A stretch of DNA of 64,000 nucleotides, taken from positions 32,315,083 to 32,379,082 of the forward strand of contig CM077115.1 in NCBI GenBank assembly GCA_039619475.1, given 5' to 3'. Below the pieces are notes generated by a model. The model had not been told where the DNA came from, ran no database searches, and was given only the letters and a program-made list of their open reading frames with translations. The stretch is from Icerya purchasi (taxonomy: Eukaryota > Arthropoda > Insecta > Hemiptera > Monophlebidae). Position 1 is the first letter of the stretch. Each line of letters begins with the position of its first letter. Below, piece after piece: positions 1 through 10,290 of the stretch. The translations under genes were made by a program, and so were the position numbers.

Positions 1-1188
1 TTAGTTTACGATAATTAATATGAATTATATATGATATAAGTTTCTTTATTATACAACCTCAAATGGTATAAAATAAAAATAAAAATTTAAAAAAATTACA
101 ACGTAATTCTTAGACCGGCCCATGTTTTAATTTTATGTAACGAAAGTTAATCATTAAGATAGGATTTTTGTGATTATGTTTTTGTTTTTTTTATGGTGTC
201 GATGCCGGTAAAAATGACGTTGTAAACTTTGGTCTCATTTTATGCAAAGTATAGAAGAGAAAAAGATAGAAATGTAAGCAAGAAGGGTCAAGGGGCAGAG
301 CTCCTTGCGTGGCCAACCTATAAGCTGAATAAAAACATTATTCATAATAGTAATAAATAACTGTTGCACCAGGAAAATCTCCGGAATAGAGAGAGAAAGC
401 GCGATTGAGAGGCGGAGAAAAAGCAATAATAATTCAACTCCGTTGTCGCCATCTTAAAGCGCATTTGTTTGTTAACAAAGGTATTTATTTCATGTCGCAT
501 TAATTCATCAACGAATAGTGAATAGTCGAACCGCAGACCGTGGGAATTTCGAGGTGTGGGAAAGTGAACTTATAAGAGACCAGCACCCCATTAAGAAGAA
601 CAAAGCTATCAGGAGCAAGGATCAAATCATATGTACGTGTACGGTAATGTATTAAGTACAATTAGAAAAAAATTGGAGAAAAAGCGAAAAAAGAACTTTA
701 CATGTGTCGTAATTTCGAACTTTAAAATGAGATAGTATAAACGAATAAGACAATATAAATTTATTCCTTGCTGTTGTTGGAAACGAAGCGATGATTTTTT
801 GCCAGCCATTAAAAGATTTTTTCATAAACTGCAAATCTCTAATATAGCGGTTACCGGATTGATTTTTTACAGCCACATTAGTTTCGAAGTTCTGCGGAGA
901 TATGAACGTGTCCCGTATGCACCTTCTTATAACCGTCTATTATAAGCAATACCGCATGTTTTTTTTATTTTTTTCAGTTTTTCGATTTTACCTCTGGAGA
1001 ATATCTTTTTCTTTATCGTTGAACTTAACTATAATCTTTCCGCATGGTACACAACATTTCCACTTTGCGGAATATATATTAACGCATGAACAGATTCACA
1101 TTTAATAACAGAACTCAATAGCCTCGTTGTTCGGACGGGATAAATATTTAAAATATAATGGCCAAATGAACTGTATTTGTTCAGGCCA

Positions 1189-1224
<36 letters not shown>

Positions 1225-2100
1225 AAATGAATAAAAAAACCCGCCAGAGTTCTTATAAATGGATTTTTATACAGTGATTTAAAAATAATTTAAATTTGTT
1301 CAGTTTTTCGTTCCAAGGTGGAGCCGGATTTACTTATTTAACACTAATTTACTTTGAAAAGAAGGTTAATGAATTTATTTGGAGTAAAATAATATGAACC
1401 TACATCTTAATTCCTAAGTCGTAAGACTTCGAGCATCGTGAACACTTATTTGTATATTCCACTTCTTCAGATGTAGGGAGTGTTCATAGCAATTGTTATA
1501 TTCGAAACATGAGTATACGGAAGACTATATCTGGCACCGATTGTAAATGTTTTTGATTTATCCATATACAAATGGAGTTCCAAATGTGCCTGTCTATGCA
1601 CCAAACCGCACGCGTATGATCGTGTAAGTGTTCGTTTGTCATTACCTTACAGGTGACTATTCTTTTTTTTTTCTTTTCCTTTATTTATCAGTCAACTCCT
1701 GAATGAGGGGCCTCCATCTAATTTCCAAGTCGCTCAATTTTAGGCTTTTATCACCAATTTTTTAAAAAGATTTTAGATCATCTTCCCCTTTTCAATACGT
1801 GTTCTGCCCTTCCCCGATTATTCGGTTGTACACGATTTCCATTATATTTGTTTCATTGTTTGCTTTCTATATTTGCCTTATTGTCCATCTATCTCTTAAT
1901 GTAATTCTGAAGATGAATCTTTGCAATCTTTTGTGTTGTAATTAATACTGAAGTTTCTTAATAGCATAAGCCGATAATTTTCAACTACTTATTAATTTTC
2001 GAACTTATGACCACGACTCAACCATTGTGACGAGTGCCCCGCAAGAGGCGTATCCTAGTGCAACACCACGAGTGTTGCTAGCGCCCGTTATTTCTTTTTA
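1..2100. other. AT-rich sequence without a recognised gene
   Basis: No reading frame here resembles a known protein. Short frames at 235-426 (minus), 652-876 (minus) and 902-1105 (plus) are low-complexity and lack family motifs. A run of 31 A lies at 1191-1221, which could be the tail of an old retroposed copy, but I cannot identify a body upstream of it. The LTR expected just upstream of the gypsy primer binding site at 2160 should fall at the right end of this stretch, but no matching 3' LTR was seen, so its limits cannot be set. Confidence 0.5.
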
Positions 2101-2159
2101 TTTTTTTTTTATTTTTTTTTTTAGCATCATCTGTTGGAAAAAAGCGAGTTTCTAACAAA

Positions 2160-2177
2160 TGGCGCCCCGATCAGAAA
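2160..2177 (+). promoter_or_regulatory. Retrotransposon primer binding site
   Basis: The sequence TGGCGCCCCGATCAGAAA begins with TGGCGCCC, which is complementary to a tRNA 3' end (...GGGCGCCA) as used by many LTR elements primed by tRNA-Lys. It lies 259 bases before the first gag start codon. The 5' LTR should end immediately upstream, around 2155-2159, after a T-rich stretch at 2100-2122. Confidence 0.6.
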
Positions 2178-2418
2178 GACCCGAATAGCAAACAAGTGTT
2201 ACCTGGTGTTTGTTCCGACCGAAGAAGTACAGCGGCGAAGGATCGAAGAAACGGAGGAAACTGCCAAGCAGATACAGATAAGCGACACATTTTTCTGTGT
2301 TATGCGTTATTCTTTTCTCTTTCACAATTTAGCGACCTGCGATCTCATCTTTCCCCACGTCGTAATTTTTCGTTATTATTTTCGTTTTCGTGTCTGTTTC
2401 TCGTAACCCCGCCCAAGT

Positions 2419-3376
2419 ATGGAGAAAGAGGATTTGTCTAGAGTGATGACCAGAAGATTGCGAGGTACACCCTATCCCGGACGATTCAAGCGATGAGGGT
2501 AGTGGTACACAGCCCGATATCGCGAACTTTTCATCTGAGACCGGGCCGGAAGGTTACGTTCCTCCGAGTCCGACGAGACGCGAGTTTAAGGATCCTGGGC
2601 CATCATTTGCGGAAGGCGGCTCGCGCTTGGAAAAAGTGCTTATGGCATTTAATAATAATAAAATTAATAGCATAAATAATCTAAATAAGAAATTTGATGA
2701 AAATAGTAATAGCGCAAATAATAAATTCGAAGTCTTAAATAATAAACTAGAAGAAAATAATCGAAATATAAATAATTACATAAATCAAAAATTCGAAGAG
2801 ATTAATAGTAAGTTCGATTCTATTAAGGAGAATTACGAAAAATTGAACCAACCTGTTGACGTCTTAGAGACGAAATTAAAAAAGAACCTCAAAGAATGTA
2901 AAATAGAAATAAAAGCCGAATTAACAGACGCTTTCGAACGTAATATCTTAGAGTTCGAGGGAAAAGTAAATAATAAATTAAAAGAGCCCCATACAAGTGG
3001 GCGCAGATATACATATGTAAGTAGATGCACGAGTTGGAAAGAGGTCCGGTCCAAGTTGACAGAAAATTTTTGGAGCGAGAGGGACCGGCTGGAGGTACAG
3101 CAGCGTTTATACTCGCTGACCGAGCAATGTAGAGCCGACCAAGACATCGAGCATTATTTAATCCGATGGATGGACCGAGTAAAATATCTTCAGCCACCGA
3201 TTCCGGACAGTGAATTTATACAAATCATGACTAAGAAATACTCGGTCGAGATCCAGCGATTATTGTTAGTGATGAAGAGTGACTCGGCCGAGCAAAAGTA
3301 TGATAACATCCGTGACATTAATAGACAGATAGGAAGAGTGTACGCGCGGAGAAATGGGATGAGACGGGCACCGTAG
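2419..3376 (+). pseudogene. gag: gypsy gag (frameshifted)
   Basis: Structural polyprotein of the gypsy element. A start codon at 2419 opens MEKEDLSRV..., and near 2478-2484 the reading shifts by one base into the frame that runs to the stop at 3374-3376. The second frame starts with an acidic Ser/Pro/Gly-rich stretch, then about 110 residues rich in Asn, Lys and Glu with heptad spacing (a predicted coiled coil, 2640-2980). A more complex domain follows, with conserved-looking Trp and Leu positions (about 3000-3350, for example SWKEVRSKL and DQDIEHYLIRWMDRV), as expected for a capsid domain. No CCHC zinc knuckle is intact downstream. One frameshift is certain to break the product. Confidence 0.7.
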
Positions 3377-3931
3377 ACCCGGGGAACGCGAACGGTGGAC
3401 GGAGTGGGGAAATAATTTGCAGAACCACCGACGGAAGTGCATACCTATGTACAAGGGTCATAATAGTAAAAATAGAAGTTAAGTTGAATTAAGTAATTAT
3501 ATATACGAGACGAATATGATGTATTAGACTTAAGATGTATATGATGTATAAACGATATAATTATGCTAAGTAGTATCAGAGGAGGCGACGAAGTACCTTC
3601 GTCGACTGGAGAATCACGATAATCCGCTAGCGATCGCACTGATGGACAACTCCGAGGAAGTTAGGCGTCTACAGAGAAGGAAAGTTTTTGATTTAACCGT
3701 GTAAACGTGCATTTAACTGCGTAAGCACCAGAAATTGCCCACCAACGGGTGGTTGCATTTCTGTCACGCTGGCCTCTTCTTAGTCATGTTCTTTCCTGTC
3801 CCTCTCCCTCCCAACCTTCTCCACTCTGCACCTTCCATCCTATCCCTCCCCCTCCTAGCCTTCTCCACTCCGCACCTTTCATATAAAGATCTGCTAGATA
3901 GCCTGTAAGGGCTAGTTGTAGAAGGGAAATA

Positions 3932-3962
<31 letters not shown>

Positions 3963-4750
3963 TGGGAACCAACAGACGGGCAATTGCCTTGTGGGACCCG
4001 CAAATTATTTAAAAAAAAAAAAAGTTAATAGGCGAGGGCCCCTTGTTTCAAATTGCGCGGCGTAATTTAAAGTATACCGTACGCGGAAACTGACGCGCTT
4101 TTATCAGTTATTGTTGCCGAGAGCGGACGATCGAAAACTTAAGGTTGGCGGTCGAGGCCGGCTATTCAAGTTTAAGCGAGAGGGTGATCTTGTATATTGG
4201 CGCGATGGACTTGCGTCTGCGAAAATCGTGTGAAGATATTTTTTCTCAAGTTTTTGATCTTTTTTGGACGCGAAGCGTCTCTAGTGTGGCTTTGTGCACC
4301 ATACTGTCGATTATGAGCTGCCAGAATATTTCGGAGCATTGGTGGCAAAGTGCGTCAATTGAATGAAAAATTTAAACCGTTACGAAATGTGCATATACGC
4401 CTTCTTGATGTATTTTCGGATTTCGCGGTCCCTCCGACAGAAAACGTCACCAATGGTGGCGAAGCTGCCCTTACCGTCCTCGTCGTTACGACCGACATAG
4501 TCCTAGCGGAATCTGCTGTTTTAGTCCACAGGGCGTTGATTTAATCTATTCGTGTCTTAATGAGTTTTTTTTGTCTCCGCTGAGTTGTAATGGCGCCTCT
4601 ACAACTCAGTCAATTTATTTCCCTGTATCGGACGCAAACTTATTGACGATCGTGCTGAACAACCCCATCGACACCTTTTCTATTCTTTCTTCCCCGGATA
4701 AGTCCTCCGGTGATTCTCGTGCGTGTCGTAATTCGATAGTGCCCTGCCTG
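3377..4750 (+). other. Degenerate gag-pol spacer with poly(A)-containing insert
   Basis: This stretch should hold the end of gag and the gag-pol junction, but no continuous frame survives. A 26-base A run at 3931-3956 and a second A run near 4010-4023, in a pyrimidine-rich context (3770-3880), suggest a secondary retroposed insertion. Short similar words (AATTGCCC) occur in opposite orientation near 3734 and 3979, too short to call terminal repeats. Around 4140-4400 fragments such as EGDLVYWRDG hint at retroelement protein but cannot be assigned. Confidence 0.4.
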
Positions 4751-4773
4751 GTAGTGTATACATCAGCTCCTGT

Positions 4774-5052
4774 ATGTATAAGGCCATCGTTGACACGGGG
4801 TCCGAGATCACTGCGATTAATGCGGATGTGTGGGAAGAGGTTAAGGGTGTTTGTGGTCAGAAGATTTTCCCCGTGTTGCCGGCATACAATATTATGAGCT
4901 TGGGCGCGTGCCGGAACGAGAAACGGGTGGTGCGCATCCAAGTGTGGGCTACTGTCGTCATCGAGAATCGTGATTACGAATGTCGTTTTATCGTTTTCGA
5001 GGGACTAACTGTTTCCTGTGATTTTAAGGACCGATTTTCTGGCGCAATATAG
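4774..5052 (+). pseudogene. pol: gypsy aspartic protease domain
   Basis: Retropepsin that would process the gag-pol polyprotein. The active-site motif AIVDTGSEITAI is clear near residues 4-15 of the frame. It is followed by a beta-rich stretch and by FIVFEGLTVSCDF, which corresponds to the region just before the conserved 'G-x-D-F-L' segment at the end of the domain. The first stop (5050-5052) arises where the family would continue into the linker to reverse transcriptase, so the frame is broken there. The frame is entered from upstream and the ATG at 4774 is not a natural start. Confidence 0.75.
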
Positions 5053-5197
5053 TGCCCGCCTCGATTTTAATAGTATATGAACGTTATCCCGCGAAGGAAA
5101 TTCGCATATTGTTAAGTTCGTCGATTTATATGAGGACTGGTGTAGTCCAAATGTCGAGGAGATTGACTCCGACGACGAACTTATTCCGGCTTTTCTT

Positions 5198-6095
5198 GTG
5201 AACGAGGTGACTTCACCAGACGGGTCTATTTTGGGTCGTTTGTCGGGCTGTATCGAAAATTCCGAATTTTCCGATTCGACGCGTCCTCGTTTGTATGAAT
5301 GTTTATGTGGTGTCGTTGACGTCTTCGCTCACTTCCCAGGTCGTTGCAATCGTTTCGTTTATCACATGTCTGTGAAGGAGCACGAAATCTTTTGTGAAAC
5401 GGTTGCTGGTGAGATTTTGTGTATGTTGCGAGCTGTTCTCATCGGGCATTCGTTGTCGCCGTACGTATCGTCACTGGTAGCAGTTTTCAAAAAGGACGGC
5501 AGTATTCGTTTGTGTCTAGACGCTCGGGATAAATCATTGTCGCCGAGAATAATTGTCCATTACCGATTAATGAGCTCCTATTTCGTTTATTAAATTTCAA
5601 AATTTCGATGGGTTTGGATTTGGTCGCAAGTTTTATGCAGGTCCCGCTGCATGAAGATTCCCGGAAATACACTGCGTTTGTCTTCGACGGCCGTTGTTAT
5701 GAGTTCAATGTCGTGCCTTTCGGACTAAAGATTAGCACAACAAGTGTATTTGTCAGGGCTCTGGATTTCGTGTTGTTTCTCCAGTGTTCTGATTTTGTAT
5801 TGGCTACATAAGATGACATCGTCATATTGTTACGATCGGAAGAAGATCATTTACATCATTTGGATATTGTCTTGCGTACGTTATTAGGGGCCCGGAATGA
5901 CGATGAGTCTGAAGAAATCGTGTTTTGCGCAGAGGAAATTAGATTTTTTTGGATATTGGCTGTCGACGTCGGGAATCTCGGTGCAGTCCGAGAAAATTCA
6001 AACAATTAAAAATTTTCCCCGTCCGGTGAATAAGGATCAGGTCATGTCGTTCCTCGGTATGTGTAATTTTTATATCGTAAATTTATTTATTCGTA
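5198..6095 (+). pseudogene. pol: gypsy reverse transcriptase domain (stops and frameshifts)
   Basis: RNA-directed DNA polymerase domain of the gypsy element, spread over at least three frames. Visible blocks in order: VAVFKKDGSIRLCLDARD (the 'KKDG.WR.CVDYR' block, about 5480-5530), MGLDLVASFMQVPLHEDS (the D-containing motif A, 5608-5660), CYEFNVVPFGL (motif B, about 5695-5730), the DD of the YxDD box at 5812-5817, and FFGYWLSTSGISV plus the thumb start VMSFLGMCNFY (5943-6075). A TAA stop at 5809-5811 sits immediately before the catalytic DD, replacing the aromatic-x positions. Frameshifts lie near 5590, 5890 and 5945. It cannot make a working enzyme. Confidence 0.85.
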
Positions 6096-6099
6096 TGCA

Positions 6100-6905
6100 G
6101 AAATTATTCAGCGTGTCTCGAGTTTGGTCGGTAAAAAAATCCCATTCGTCTGGACGAGCGAGTATGATGCGGCATTCCAAGCTTTCAAAGACGCTTTTTC
6201 GCAGTATATTAAGCACCAGGAGCCAGATTATGGGAAAGAGTTAGTAGTCTGCTCTGATGCGTCGGACAGGGCTATCGGGGGTTCTCTATCTCAGTTTGAC
6301 GAAAGGGGTCACCCTCGGCCGATTACGTTCATGAGCAGACTGCTAAACCGAACGGAACTATTTTACCACCGAAAATGAACTTCTCGCGGTTGTTTTTTGT
6401 TTCAAAAAAATTTCAAATTCTCGTGGTAGGCCGGTCTGTTATTATTTTTTCGGATCACCTAAGTTTAAAATGTTTGCAGGAAGCCCGTTGGAAAAACTCG
6501 CGTCTGACTCGGTGAATGTTATACTTGCAAATTTTTAATTTTCGGGTGGAACATCTACCGGGGAAAGAAAATGTGGTTGCCGACATGCTCACGAGGAATC
6601 TGGGCGAATGCGACGATCAGACTGAGCCCTCATTACATTTTTGGCAAAAAATAATCAAACTTATATTAGGGAGTTGTTTTGCGATCTGGGTGTCGACCAG
6701 TGGAGAGATAGGGCTTGGAGATCTGTTATTGATAATTTGTCGTATTCTGTGAAGTTGAAACGGTTCTATTTCGTTTTTTCGTCGGTCGGCTAGAAATGGA
6801 TTGGCGTCTTTGCATTCCGTCCACACATATCGAGGATTTGATCTGGTACTTTCACACTAGGTATAAGCACTTGTTAATTTCTTGCACGTGTCACTTTCTC
6901 AGATG
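6100..6905 (+). pseudogene. pol: gypsy RNase H and integrase N-terminus (truncated)
   Basis: Continues the pol polyprotein. RNase H is visible as VVCSDASDRAIGGSLSQ (first catalytic Asp, about 6244-6296), a frameshift near 6372 splitting the TENELLAVV block that carries the Glu, IIFSDHLSL (second Asp, about 6440-6470) and HLPGKENVVADMLTRN (6553-6600). After this, about 6770-6890, blocks resembling LCIPSTHIEDLIWYFH correspond to the His-containing zinc-binding start of integrase. The similarity ends near 6900, so the DDE core, the integrase C-terminus and the 3' LTR are absent. Confidence 0.75.
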
Positions 6906-7004
6906 CGAAAAAATATTAATATCTCTAGCAAAAAAATATTTCATTACTGACAGTTTGTTTTGTGTTGTCGTTTGATAAATAGTAAAATTCTGAGACCAGC
7001 CTGT

Positions 7005-7825
7005 ACTGTTGTACAGAATACAACGCGCGACCATTCACGTAATAATTTTTTTTTACAAATAAATAGCCCGTTTTATGCCGTTATTTTGAATATTATACGG
7101 AAAATCATGTAAGTATTGTTTGAATTTAGAATTTTCTCGGGTTTGCATTCACACACACACACACACGTATACGCCACACGACAAACTAGAAAATGTTCTG
7201 AAAGTATGAATAATTTATTTAGGGCGGAACATAAAAATCTTGATGATATACCTAGTTTACTACAAGAATTGTCGGATGAAGAAAACAGTGTTGTTGGATG
7301 ATAGTGACGGTGATCTACGTGAAGAAGATATTTGTAAAAACGTTGAGGAAACTGATAGTGAGCAAGACGGTGACAACGACGAAGAAACTGACAAAACTCC
7401 TAAAGATCAGCGATTTTACAAATAGGAAAAGATGGATATGCACGTTAGCAAAAAAAACTCTTTTGCAAAAATATCAAAAACAAAATAGAAAAATATAATA
7501 AAATTACTTCCTGGACCAAAGCAATTTTCACGAGATGTGAATTCTGTAAGTCAAGCATGTATAAAAATGATCGATTTGAATATGATTGACAATTTGCTAA
7601 ACATTTATTATTATTGTTATTAATAAAATTTAATAAAAACAGTAGTAATTTGGATTTATGACCAATTGATTTATAAACATTTATTTCATTTATCAAAATA
7701 ATAGTATTTAAGACAAATAACATGTTAAAAAAATTCAGTTTAGACCAAAAAAACACAGGTGTTGTACAAAGTACAACGCGTGACCAGTCATGTTACAAAA
7801 ATGGGCGCGACCGGTGGAAGGTTAA
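7005..7825 (+). mobile_element. piggyBac-like element relic with transposase N-terminus
   Basis: A fragment of a piggyBac-superfamily DNA transposon, plus orientation. The transposase start is near 7207 (MNNLFRAEHKNLDD...), with acidic Glu/Asp-rich N-terminal sequence (7207-7425) over at least one frameshift near 7290. The diagnostic LPGPKQFSRDVN block follows at about 7507-7545. The catalytic DDD domain is missing. The 3' end is a TTAA at 7822-7825 preceded by GGGCGCGACC (7803-7812), the same core seen at the ends of the piggyBac element at 33972-34963. Copies of a subterminal repeat, GTTGTAC...ACAACGCG(C/T)GACC, lie at about 7008-7032 and 7761-7784 in the same orientation. The 5' TTAA end was not found. 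Confidence 0.7.
7143..7167. repeat. CA/CG-type microsatellite
   Basis: A short run of alternating CA (about 9 repeats) near the start of the piggyBac relic. Confidence 0.8.
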
Positions 7826-7829
7826 GCTC

Positions 7830-8060
7830 AATAAAACCATTAACGGAGCCTTGGTGGCCACCGGAGAATATGTTCCGGCGCAACTTTATAATAATTAATC
7901 GTTTAAGAATTGAGCACATATCTTTATCTCACGACTACGTATTCCACAGGAATTCGCCTCTCACAAGCTGCCCTTTCTGTTCCCGTTCGTGTTATCCCCA
8001 GTACGTCATATCCTTTCCACGTGTACTAAATTTGCAACAGCCCGATCGTCATATAACCTA
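7830..8060 (+). mobile_element. LINE C-terminal tail fragment
   Basis: The frame at 7835-8060 reads PWWPPENMFRRNF, then INRLRIEHISLSHDYVF and LTSCPFCSRS. This matches the usual end of RNase H-bearing I-type LINE ORF2 proteins, where a basic 'RLR-GH--L-H' block precedes a Cys-x2-Cys knuckle. The fragment at 26885-27160 (minus) carries the corresponding blocks (SRLRIGRIAISHKHI, PLCSQ), so the two are likely the same clade. Only the tail is present and there is no intact gene. Confidence 0.55.
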
Positions 8061-8381
8061 AATTTTTCTTTACGAAAGTTCCTCGCCAATGATACTGCAA
8101 TGATCGCCCAAACCTTGGCATACATTAGAATAAACCAAATCGCTCCAGTCATTTAAACTTTGATAATTGCCGTATGCCGTAATGACCTGTGCAGTTATAC
8201 GGTAAGGAAAAAAAAAACAAAAAAACAATATATTTATAATTCGTTATTTACATTTATTAACCCAGCATATGTGCATATACTTGCTACATTTTCTTTTTTT
8301 TTTTAAAGAAAAAAAAGAAAATACTTACCTGTGCGATTATATATACTTTCTGGTTAATATATGCTTACAATTCTTATTTTT
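8061..8381. other. Spacer, low-complexity
   Basis: AT-rich spacer with an A run (8208-8226) and a small T10/A8 hairpin-like stretch at 8287-8316. No gene seen. Confidence 0.5.
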
Positions 8382-9677
8382 AGACCCATATCTCTCCTCC
8401 CACAAGCCGCTAAAATTTTTGAACTTATTCTTTATAAAAAGTTATATCCATCTCTAAAACACTATATTTCAATTGATCAACATGGGTTTGTTGAAGGTAG
8501 ATCGGTCGTAACTAACCTAATGACGTTTACAGATTACGTTTCCGCGGTGCTAGATAGGTCTTCGCAGGTAGACGTAGTGTACACTGATTTTCAAAAAGCA
8601 TTTGATAGGGTAGATCACTCAAGTCTATTGTACAAATTAAATAATTTAGGGTTCTCTACCAGGTTATTAAAACTTATGGAGAGTTATTTACGAAATAGGG
8701 AGCAATATGTTTATTTTAATAACTGTAGGTCCCGTTCTTTTCTCTGCCCCTCCGGAGTGCCTCAGGGCTCTATTTTAGGCCCATTCCTCTTCCTAATGTA
8801 CATTAATGACTTACCGAATGTTTTGCAGTACTCCAAAATTCTGTTATATGCTGATGATGCAAAATTATTTAGAGAAATTAGAAATGTTGAAGATACTATA
8901 TTACTACAAAAAGATATAGATAGTTTTGCATCATGGAATGCTGCTAATAACTTACCAGTGAATACGTCTAAATGTAAATTTATTTCGTTTACTCGCAAAA
9001 TTCACCCTACTTCTGTCTTATACCATATAGAGGGTTCTCTTTTAAAAAAGGAGACAAGTGTCACGGATCTTGGCATTCTTTTAGATGAAAAATTTACATT
9101 TAAATTTCATGTAATAAATACTATTCGTAAGGCGAGGAAAATGCTGGGTTTAATGTTACGGAGTAGTGTGAATTTCAGATGCATTGAAACATACTTATTC
9201 TTATACTTCGCTTTGGTTCGTTCACATTTAGAATTTGGCTCGTTGATTTGGAATCCTACATCTGCTGATTTAGTAGCTAGAATAGAAAGAGTGCAGATAA
9301 AATTTATAAAATACTTACTATATCGATTTGGTAATTTCAATGGTGAGCATTTCGAATACAGTAAAACACTTAGACAATTACGCATGAACAGTCTAGTGGA
9401 GAGGAGGAAGGAGATAGCGCTTCGCTTTTTGTATCATTTGTTGCATGGTAAAATAAATTGTCCCCACCTCCTAAGGAAAATATTGATTAAAGTACCCATT
9501 TCTGGTGTTCGACCAACTCATACACTGGCAGTTCAGTTTGCAAGGACTCAGCAATACGCATGTTCACCTCTACGCTTCTTATTTACACTGTACAACAAAC
9601 TAGAGAAGGAGCATCAGGAACTAGACATATTTGATAGTTGTTCGGGCGAATTTTTAAAAATTGTCAGCTTTTTATAA
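8361..9677 (+). CDS. LINE reverse transcriptase ORF, 5'-truncated
   Basis: A 438-codon uninterrupted frame encoding the reverse transcriptase and C-terminal part of a non-LTR retrotransposon of the jockey/CR1-like type. Motifs in order: RPISLLPQAAKIFE (residues 8-21), DFQKAFDRVDH (76-86, first catalytic Asp), SGVPQGSILGP (131-141), YADDAKLF (163-170, catalytic Asp pair), then the thumb block TDLGILLDEKFTF and the conserved C-terminal region to residue 438. The endonuclease domain normally found upstream is missing, since homology starts abruptly at about 8382. The ATG at 8361 is therefore a chance start in flanking DNA. The lack of stops suggests a fairly recent insertion. Stop at 9675-9677. 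Confidence 0.85.
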   Translation: MLTILIFRPISLLPQAAKIFELILYKKLYPSLKHYISIDQHGFVEGRSVVTNLMTFTDYVSAVLDRSSQVDVVYTDFQKAFDRVDHSSLLYKLNNLGFSTRLLKLMESYLRNREQYVYFNNCRSRSFLCPSGVPQGSILGPFLFLMYINDLPNVLQYSKILLYADDAKLFREIRNVEDTILLQKDIDSFASWNAANNLPVNTSKCKFISFTRKIHPTSVLYHIEGSLLKKETSVTDLGILLDEKFTFKFHVINTIRKARKMLGLMLRSSVNFRCIETYLFLYFALVRSHLEFGSLIWNPTSADLVARIERVQIKFIKYLLYRFGNFNGEHFEYSKTLRQLRMNSLVERRKEIALRFLYHLLHGKINCPHLLRKILIKVPISGVRPTHTLAVQFARTQQYACSPLRFLFTLYNKLEKEHQELDIFDSCSGEFLKIVSFL

Positions 9678-9756
9678 TATTGTGCTGTGCAGTAATTGGC
9701 GTAAGCTGTTGCACTAGCAAATTGTATAATGAATAAATAAATAAATAAATAAATAA
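8382..9756 (+). mobile_element. 5'-truncated LINE insertion with AAAT tail
   Basis: The copy runs from the reverse transcriptase start (8382) through a short 3' UTR to a run of AAAT/TAAA repeats at 9731-9755, a typical simple-repeat LINE tail. No target-site duplication was identified by eye. The 5' junction TTCTTATTTTTAG|ACCC happens to look like a splice acceptor. Confidence 0.8.
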
Positions 9757-9893
9757 CATAAATAATATTATCAATAAAACTAGAGCTATATGACTAAACC
9801 CAACGGTTCCATGTTAAATGTACTAGCCTTCACCAGATTTAAAAGCTAGAAAAATAATAACAACAATAGTAATGATAACAGTAATAATAATAA

Positions 9894-10290
9894 TTACCAG
9901 AAATAAATAACAGCAATAGTAGGTAATAGTAATGTACACAGTTTCTCATCCTGGTAGCTGTAAATCGTAAACTTTGCTTTATTTTTATTTAGAAAGAATT
10001 TATTTTGTTGCAGCCAATTATAAATTTTATCTATATCCTTCTGAATATTAATTTTCAGATTTTCTGGAAAACGAAAATTCATAACCAATACCGTGTCATC
10101 AGCATAAGTAAATATTCTTCCATTTACTGGCAGGTTGTATAATTCATTTATATAAATCAAAAATAAGTAAGGACCCAAAATTGTACCCTGTGGAACCCCA
10201 GACTCCTGTATGCTACTATCACTTAGAACCCCATTGATCTTAATTACACTTTTCCTATTAGTTAGATATATTCTGAATCAAAATTATATA
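9894..10290 (-). mobile_element. LINE reverse transcriptase fragment
   Basis: On the minus strand the frame reads INGVLSDSSIQESGVPQGT (about 10240-10185), then ILGPYLFLIYINELYNLP and FTYADDTVLV (10115-10085), then the NIQKDIDKIYNWLQQNKF block. These are motifs B and C and the following helix of a jockey-type LINE reverse transcriptase. The protein frame is open from about 10230 to the stop at 9894, but everything upstream and downstream is missing. It is opposite in strand to the copy at 8.4-9.7 kb and differs from it in sequence, so it is a separate, older insertion. Confidence 0.8.

Larger units (their letters stand above)
2160..6910 (+). mobile_element. Decayed Ty3/gypsy LTR retrotransposon (internal region)
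   Basis: The internal part of a gypsy-type element, in the canonical order primer binding site, gag, protease, reverse transcriptase, RNase H, start of integrase. It carries several frameshifts and stops, and the integrase is cut off after its zinc-binding start at about 6.9 kb. No LTR pair is visible, so the 3' half of integrase and the 3' LTR are missing. The protease and gag style (asparagine-rich coiled coil, then a capsid-like domain) recalls the Osvaldo/Ulysses type of insect gypsy element, but that placement is from memory of the family and is tentative. It is followed directly by a piggyBac relic. Confidence 0.85.

Noticed and set aside
4140..4400. Integrase C-terminus lying between gag and protease (EGDLVYWRDG and KPLRNVH fragments)
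   Set aside because: The resemblance is short, crosses frames and would require an odd element order; an eroded gag end explains the position better.
4460..4520. Gag CCHC zinc knuckle before the protease
   Set aside because: Only some Cys/His positions fit and the spacing is wrong; not supportable.
2040..6910. Complete LTR retrotransposon with paired LTRs
   Set aside because: No sequence near 2040-2158 was found again downstream, and integrase is truncated; only the internal region can be supported.
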